Origin: Methanobrevibacter woesei
GTDB lineage: Archaea > Methanobacteriota > Methanobacteria > Methanobacteriales > Methanobacteriaceae
Length of the DNA stretch: 64,000 nucleotides
Assembly: GCF_003111605.1 (NCBI RefSeq)
Contig: NZ_MZGU01000006.1
Location: 62,001 to 126,000 of the forward strand
Direction of reading: 5' to 3'
Under the pieces are notes generated by a model, which saw only the letters and a list, made by a program, of their open reading frames with translations, was not told the DNA's origin and did not search any database. Positions within the stretch are counted from its first letter, which is position 1; the number at the start of each line of letters is the position of its first letter. Made by a program: the position numbers and the translations under genes. Shown here in pieces: positions 62,306 to 64,000 of this stretch.

Positions 62306-63688
62306 TTACTCACTTTCACTTACTTCTTCTTCATCTTCTGAGAATAGCTGATTTAACATCCATTGAGCATCATACTCCATAATATCATCATATCCTTGAC
62401 CCATACCAAGGAATAAAATTGGCTTTTTAATTACATAACCAATAGATAGAGATGCTCCTCCTTTACTGTCTGCATCAGCTTTAGTTAAGATAACACCATC
62501 AACATCAATGGCATCATTAAATTTAACAGCCTGTTCAGTTGCATCATTACCAGTTAATGCATCTCCAACAAAAATAACTAAATCTGGATTAGCTACTCTC
62601 TTAATTTTCTTCATTTCATCCATAAGATTAGTATTAGTTTGCATTCTTCCAGCAGTATCAATTAATACTAATTCTTTACCTTGAGCTCTTGCATGTTCAA
62701 TAGCATCATATGCAACAGCTGCAGGATCTGAACCTTTTTGGTGTTTAATAAGTTTAACACCTACATTATCAGCATGATAGTTAACCTGTTCAATAGCTCC
62801 TGCCCTAAAAGTATCACTAGCAGCTATTACTGGAGTGTAACCTTTTTTAAGATAGTAATTAGCCAGTTTACCAATAGTAGTTGTTTTTCCAGTACCATTA
62901 ATTCCAACAAACATAACAACAAGAGGCTCTCCTTGAGCTTTCTTCTCTTCAATCATTTCAGTCATGTTTTTACCTGGAATATCAATGATTTCAGCTACTG
63001 CATCTCTTAGTGCATTAAAAGTGTACTCTGTAATATCATTACTTCTTTTAATCTTTTTACCAACAAGATTTTGCTTTACAGAATCAACAACTTCACTAGC
63101 TACTTCCATAGCTACATCACCTTCAAGAAGCCCCATTTCAAGCTCCCAAAGTGTGTCTTCTACATGCTTTTCAGAAATAGTCTTTTCACGAATAAATGAG
63201 AAAAATCCTCCACTGGATTCCTCATCATCCTCACTTTTCTTACGACCAAAGGAGAAAAAGGATTTTTTATCCCCACTTTCTTCTTCAGAGCCATCTTCAG
63301 TTTCTTCAGCAGATTCATCATCTGCTTCTTCTTCAAGAGACTCTTCTTTTTTCTTGCGACCAAAGGAAAAGAATGATTTTTTCTCTTCTTCAGGTTTATC
63401 TTTAGTTATTTCTTCAGAATCAGTAGTTTCTTTAGATAATAATGATGATTCTTCAACCTCTTCACCTGAATTATCCTCACCACTTTCAAGTGCTAACTGC
63501 TCAGTGGCTTCCTCTTCTTTAGGCTCTTCTTTTTTACGCCCAAAAGAGAAAAAAGACCTTTTCTTTTGAGGTTTTTCATCAGGGTCAAGATTGTTTTCTT
63601 GTTGAGCTTCTTCTTTAAGCTCTTCTTCTAATTTATCACTAGTTCTTGAAAACTTTTTTTTCAATGATTCAAACAAAGTCTCAACCAA
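62306..63688 (-). CDS. ftsY: signal recognition particle receptor FtsY
   Basis: SRP receptor GTPase that docks ribosome-nascent chains at SecYEG. 460 aa: an acidic N-terminal A region (1-160) in which the basic SFFSFGRKK block occurs three times (45-53, 105-113, 143-151) with a fourth degenerate copy GFFSFIREK (161-169); then the NG domain with GINGTGKTTTIGKLA (P-loop), DTFRAGAIEQ, DTAGRMQTN and TKADADSKGG. The basic blocks may bind lipids. Start TTG 63688; no ATG fits the family. Followed by the NSS transporter without gap. Confidence 0.93.
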   Translation of the reverse strand: MVETLFESLKKKFSRTSDKLEEELKEEAQQENNLDPDEKPQKKRSFFSFGRKKEEPKEEEATEQLALESGEDNSGEEVEESSLLSKETTDSEEITKDKPEEEKKSFFSFGRKKKEESLEEEADDESAEETEDGSEEESGDKKSFFSFGRKKSEDDEESSGGFFSFIREKTISEKHVEDTLWELEMGLLEGDVAMEVASEVVDSVKQNLVGKKIKRSNDITEYTFNALRDAVAEIIDIPGKNMTEMIEEKKAQGEPLVVMFVGINGTGKTTTIGKLANYYLKKGYTPVIAASDTFRAGAIEQVNYHADNVGVKLIKHQKGSDPAAVAYDAIEHARAQGKELVLIDTAGRMQTNTNLMDEMKKIKRVANPDLVIFVGDALTGNDATEQAVKFNDAIDVDGVILTKADADSKGGASLSIGYVIKKPILFLGMGQGYDDIMEYDAQWMLNQLFSEDEEEVSESE

Positions 63689-63925
63689 CCTATAAAAATT
63701 AATAACATTATTAATTATTATAATTCATTATACTTAAAATAAAGCACTTTAAAAGTTCCAAAAGAACAAAATTAAACTAATGTTTGTACAGCTATTTAAT
63801 AAGAAAAGAGAATAAAAAATGAAAATTAATAGGTACAATTATTAAAAAAATAGCTAAAGAGACAAGAAATTAACAATAAAGTAAAAACTTTAAATTAAAT
63901 AATAACAAAAATTTAATTGATTCAT

Positions 63926-64000
63926 ATGGATGGAAAAATAATTGCCGCAGTTATAGTAATAATCTTCATTGGAGTTGTAGCATTATCTGTAGAATTAATC
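63926..64000 (+). CDS. hypothetical protein, N-terminal membrane or signal segment (partial)
   Basis: Starts with ATG 63926 and stays open to the window edge (25 codons). The start MDGKIIAAVIVIIFIGVVALSV is a signal peptide or membrane anchor. No SD is clear. The 237-bp gap to ftsY is divergent and AT-rich, so it can hold both promoters. Cannot be identified from this piece. Confidence 0.5.
   Translation, partial: MDGKIIAAVIVIIFIGVVALSVELI

Noticed and set aside
62964-63569. Plus-strand ORF of 201 codons over ftsY
   Set aside because: Antisense to the acidic region of ftsY; the Ser-rich product is simply the complement of Glu/Asp codons.

Overview
This is an AT-rich archaeal chromosome segment, almost certainly from a methanogen of the order Methanobacteriales and most likely a Methanobrevibacter (M. 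smithii-like) species. Reasons: archaeal information-processing genes (the ribosomal stalk operon L11-L1-P0-P1, Spt5, SecE, TFE, pelota, Orc1/Cdc6, ATP-dependent DNA ligase, eS1, RtcB/archease), methanogen-specific genes (methanogenesis marker 8/DUF2099, a CofE-type F420 ligase homologue, MptE for methanopterin, methanoredoxin and ferredoxin:disulfide reductase, HypC), archaeosine synthase, and MraY-like/MurG-like genes of the type used for pseudomurein. Promoters look archaeal (BRE/TATA), and several genes end in a hairpin plus T-run. Species identity is inferred, not proven.

Layout. 1-6.9 kb (minus strand): alaS (5' part only), then the operon ftsZ-secE-spt5-rpl11-rpl1-rplP0-rpl12 read right to left, and a pyruvate-kinase C-domain protein. 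7-11.4 kb: a CofE-like protein, tfe-HD-arcS, a MIP18/DUF59 Fe-S protein, tRNA-Ile(GAU), an ACT regulator and hypC. 11.5-20 kb: a flavin disulfide oxidoreductase, MurG-like and MraY-like genes, pelota, tyrA and cdc48 with a long regulated leader. 20-28 kb: marker 8, a CBS protein, the thiC-methanoredoxin-FDR-DNA ligase run, an OB-fold protein, a phosphohexomutase and two zinc-ribbon/small membrane proteins. 28-35.4 kb (minus): apgM-glmM-glmU-gamma carbonic anhydrase-hisC-radical SAM-ASCH/TPR, a run that includes UDP-GlcNAc synthesis. 35.5-46 kb: two small ferredoxins with a DtxR-like palindrome between them, DUF92, an Imm5-like orphan immunity protein, eS1, the archease-rtcB-phosphorylase-flavoprotein-NifX run, orc1, mptE and duplicated YczE-type membrane proteins. 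46-49 kb: an aminotransferase, a candidate small RNA, and a GerW/DUF2953 pair.

49-58 kb is the accessory region. It holds a GNAT toxin-like gene facing a 46-aa antitoxin-like ORF, an orphan acetolactate-synthase-like enzyme with a dUTPase, and a compact five-gene operon that looks like an antiviral/DNA-processing system: a PLD-nuclease/SF2-helicase fusion, a 54-aa protein, a DndD-like SMC ATPase, a 140-aa helical protein and a radical SAM protein with a B12-binding-like N-terminus. The genes overlap or nearly touch, are preceded by a perfect 16-bp palindrome, and include no dndA/dndB/dndC-type gene. It is my best candidate for an undescribed system. 58-64 kb returns to housekeeping and envelope genes: ftsY followed without gaps by two NSS (SLC6-type) transporters flanking a CapA-like protein.

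Start codons were chosen by eye from Shine-Dalgarno spacing; alternatives are given where the choice is close. No database search was run, so all family assignments come from recognised motifs.
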